Assembly: GCA_964384805.1 (NCBI GenBank)
Contig: CAYLLO010000020.1
Span: forward strand, 1 to 23,742
Length of the DNA: 23,742 bases
Origin: HGM10611 sp964384805
Lineage (GTDB): Bacteria; Bacillota_I; Bacilli_A; ML615J-28; CAG-313
Direction of reading: 5' to 3'
The notes beneath the pieces are model-generated. The model did no database searches. It saw only the letters and a list, made by a program, of their open reading frames with translations, and was not told the DNA's origin. Position 1 is the stretch's first letter; every line of letters starts with the position of its first letter. Position numbers and translations under genes: made by a program. Below, in pieces: positions 22,906 through 23,742 of the stretch.

Positions 22906-23595
22906 TTATTCCCCCATTACACTATTTAAAATAATATCATAATCTTCTAAATCACTAAAACTATATAACACTTTCCATTCCATATTTTTGAAAAATAATT
23001 TTGGACCTTGATATATATCTACTTGTAGAATGTTATTAATAGTCTGTATTTTCTTACTTCCTAAATAACCAAACTCCTGATTAAACCATTTATTATCCAA
23101 AAATACTACTGGTAAACCTTGATAAAAACACTGATTTCCTGTATCTAATAATCCTCGTAAATAATTATTATTAATAATAACTAGATATTCATATTTTATT
23201 TTTAAATTTTTATCTATTACTTTTTCTAAAACTATTAAAATAATTGAATACAACATCGTAATCATTAAAAATAAGACATTATTTATTTTAAAAACAACTA
23301 AACTTCCAATAAATACTAAATTAATAATATAAAAACACACGATCATCAAAAATTTTTTAAGTGGTTTTGAGGAATTATATGCAATCATTCCCATAAAAAT
23401 ACCAATAATATATCGAAAATTATATAAATATTTGATAGGTAAAAAGAATAATAATATTGCTATTTGTCCTAATAGCAAGGCTAAAACCACACGATACCAT
23501 TTTAATTTTTCATGATATATAACCGCAATTGTTTTAATAAAAGCAAAGTCTACGACAATGTTTGTAAGTAGAACTAAATCCCAATAAACAATCAC
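22906..23595 (-). CDS. spoIIGA: Pro-SigmaE processing protease SpoIIGA
   Basis: Membrane aspartic protease that activates pro-SigmaE. The GTG start at 23595 is chosen because GGTGA lies seven bases upstream and the resulting MIVYWDLVLLTN lines up with MKIYLDVIWLLN of Bacillus. The longer TTG reading is too close to the ribosome site. Residues about 1-127 form four or five membrane segments. The cytoplasmic protease domain has the catalytic Asp in LLDTGNQ (D151). It has 229 residues against about 309 in Bacillus, with only 78 residues after the catalytic Asp, so it is a short but probably whole form. It precedes sigE in the same unit, behind a 21-bp-spaced promoter. Confidence 0.93.
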   Translation of the reverse strand: MIVYWDLVLLTNIVVDFAFIKTIAVIYHEKLKWYRVVLALLLGQIAILLFFLPIKYLYNFRYIIGIFMGMIAYNSSKPLKKFLMIVCFYIINLVFIGSLVVFKINNVLFLMITMLYSIILIVLEKVIDKNLKIKYEYLVIINNNYLRGLLDTGNQCFYQGLPVVFLDNKWFNQEFGYLGSKKIQTINNILQVDIYQGPKLFFKNMEWKVLYSFSDLEDYDIILNSVMGE

Positions 23596-23613
23596 ATTCA
23601 AATCACCAAAAAC

Positions 23614-23646
23614 ATTATATCTAATGGTCCTTTAATTATTTGTCAA
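23614..23646 (-). promoter_or_regulatory. SpoIIG-type promoter with 21-bp spacer and 0A-box-like -35
   Basis: TTGACA (23641-23646) and TATAAT (23614-23619) on the minus strand are separated by 21 bases. The -35 is embedded in TTTGACA, one mismatch from the Spo0A box complement TTCGACA. In Bacillus the spoIIG promoter has an overlong (22-bp) spacer and is switched on by Spo0A~P binding at the -35, so this is a likely equivalent. Confidence 0.65.
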
Positions 23647-23742
23647 AAAAAGATATTTCAAACGAAATATCTTTAGCATCAATTATTGGTTCTTTATAAT
23701 CAGTTGGGGTTTGTAAAAATCCTATAGAATTAGTTGGGGTGG
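23636..23742 (-). CDS. Partial gene, C-terminus of a protein, probably FtsZ
   Basis: The last 34 residues of a minus-strand gene cut by the window edge. The visible part is a linker-like sequence with TPTNS and TPTDYKEP, ending EISFFDK. In Bacillus ftsZ is upstream of spoIIGA, and FtsZ ends in a DIPxFLR-type peptide. EISFFDK could be a degenerate form of it without the proline. Both other frames are closed within a few codons. The assignment rests mainly on position. Confidence 0.45.
   Translation of the reverse strand, partial: TPTNSIGFLQTPTDYKEPIIDAKDISFEISFFDK
23645..23674 (-). terminator. Intrinsic terminator inside the last codons of the edge gene
   Basis: AAAGATATTTC pairs perfectly (11 bp) with GAAATATCTTT around GTTT on the minus strand, followed by T-rich sequence. 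The stem and T-run code for the last residues, ending 7-9 bases before the stop codon. It separates this gene from spoIIGA. Confidence 0.75.

Overview
The window is A+T-rich bacterial chromosome, densely packed and almost entirely coded on the minus strand. Only rpmB and an lgt-like gene are on the plus strand. Purine-rich Shine-Dalgarno sites, sigma-A promoters with 17-bp spacers, and the sporulation genes spoIIGA, sigE, sigG and a very short spoVM point to an endospore-forming low-GC Bacillota. The compact gene order and the gene content suggest an Erysipelotrichia/Coprobacillaceae-like lineage, but that placement is inference. The genetic code looks standard, since TGA is used as a stop (rpe, folT-like gene).

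Layout. Positions 1-92 hold the end of an unidentified unit, with a plus-strand terminator. Positions 93-12482 read (right to left on the minus strand): unknown helical protein, rsmB, rlmN, rsgA, rpe, thiN, spoVM, then rpmB divergent from fakA, recG, rnc, a membrane protein resembling part of DapB, dnaD and nth. The stretch from rsmB to rnc is a condensed version of the Bacillus subtilis block running from rsmB through prpC-prkC, cpgA, rpe, thiN, spoVM, rpmB, yloU, yloV, sda, recG and the fab genes to rnc. Here prpC/prkC, yloU, sda and the fapR-plsX-fab-acp genes are missing from that position. Positions 12612-13421 hold the plus-strand lgt-family gene, which converges on a sigma/anti-sigma pair (13570-15553). 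The anti-sigma protein is RsgI-like and carries six exact-period 33-residue Cys/His/acid-rich repeats outside the membrane. Positions 15718-20599 hold glycolytic eno and gpmI, with a NifU-like/GGGtGRT pair between them. Positions 20687-21217 hold an ECF-transporter S component, probably for folate. Positions 21358-23595 are the mother-cell/forespore sigma cluster sigG, sigE, spoIIGA. A partial gene at the right edge is probably ftsZ, judged by position and a degenerate C-terminal peptide.

How the genes work together. Most are housekeeping genes: rRNA modification and ribosome assembly (rsmB, rlmN, rsgA, rpmB, rnc), DNA repair and replication (nth, dnaD, recG), glycolysis, and fatty-acid kinase. 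Embedded in them is sporulation control. SpoIIGA is the protease that activates pro-SigmaE, SigmaG acts later in the forespore, and SpoVM directs coat assembly. Promoter-like sequences fit this: a 21-bp-spaced sigma-A site with a Spo0A-box-like -35 before spoIIGA, a SigmaF/G-type site before sigG, and a weak SigmaE-type site before spoVM.

Most interesting items: the cysteine-repeat anti-sigma factor and its ECF-type partner, the membrane-anchored DapB-like fragment, the GGGtGRT/NifU pair, the hidden spoVM with its possible start-codon hairpin, and the terminator stem lying inside the last codons of the right-edge gene.
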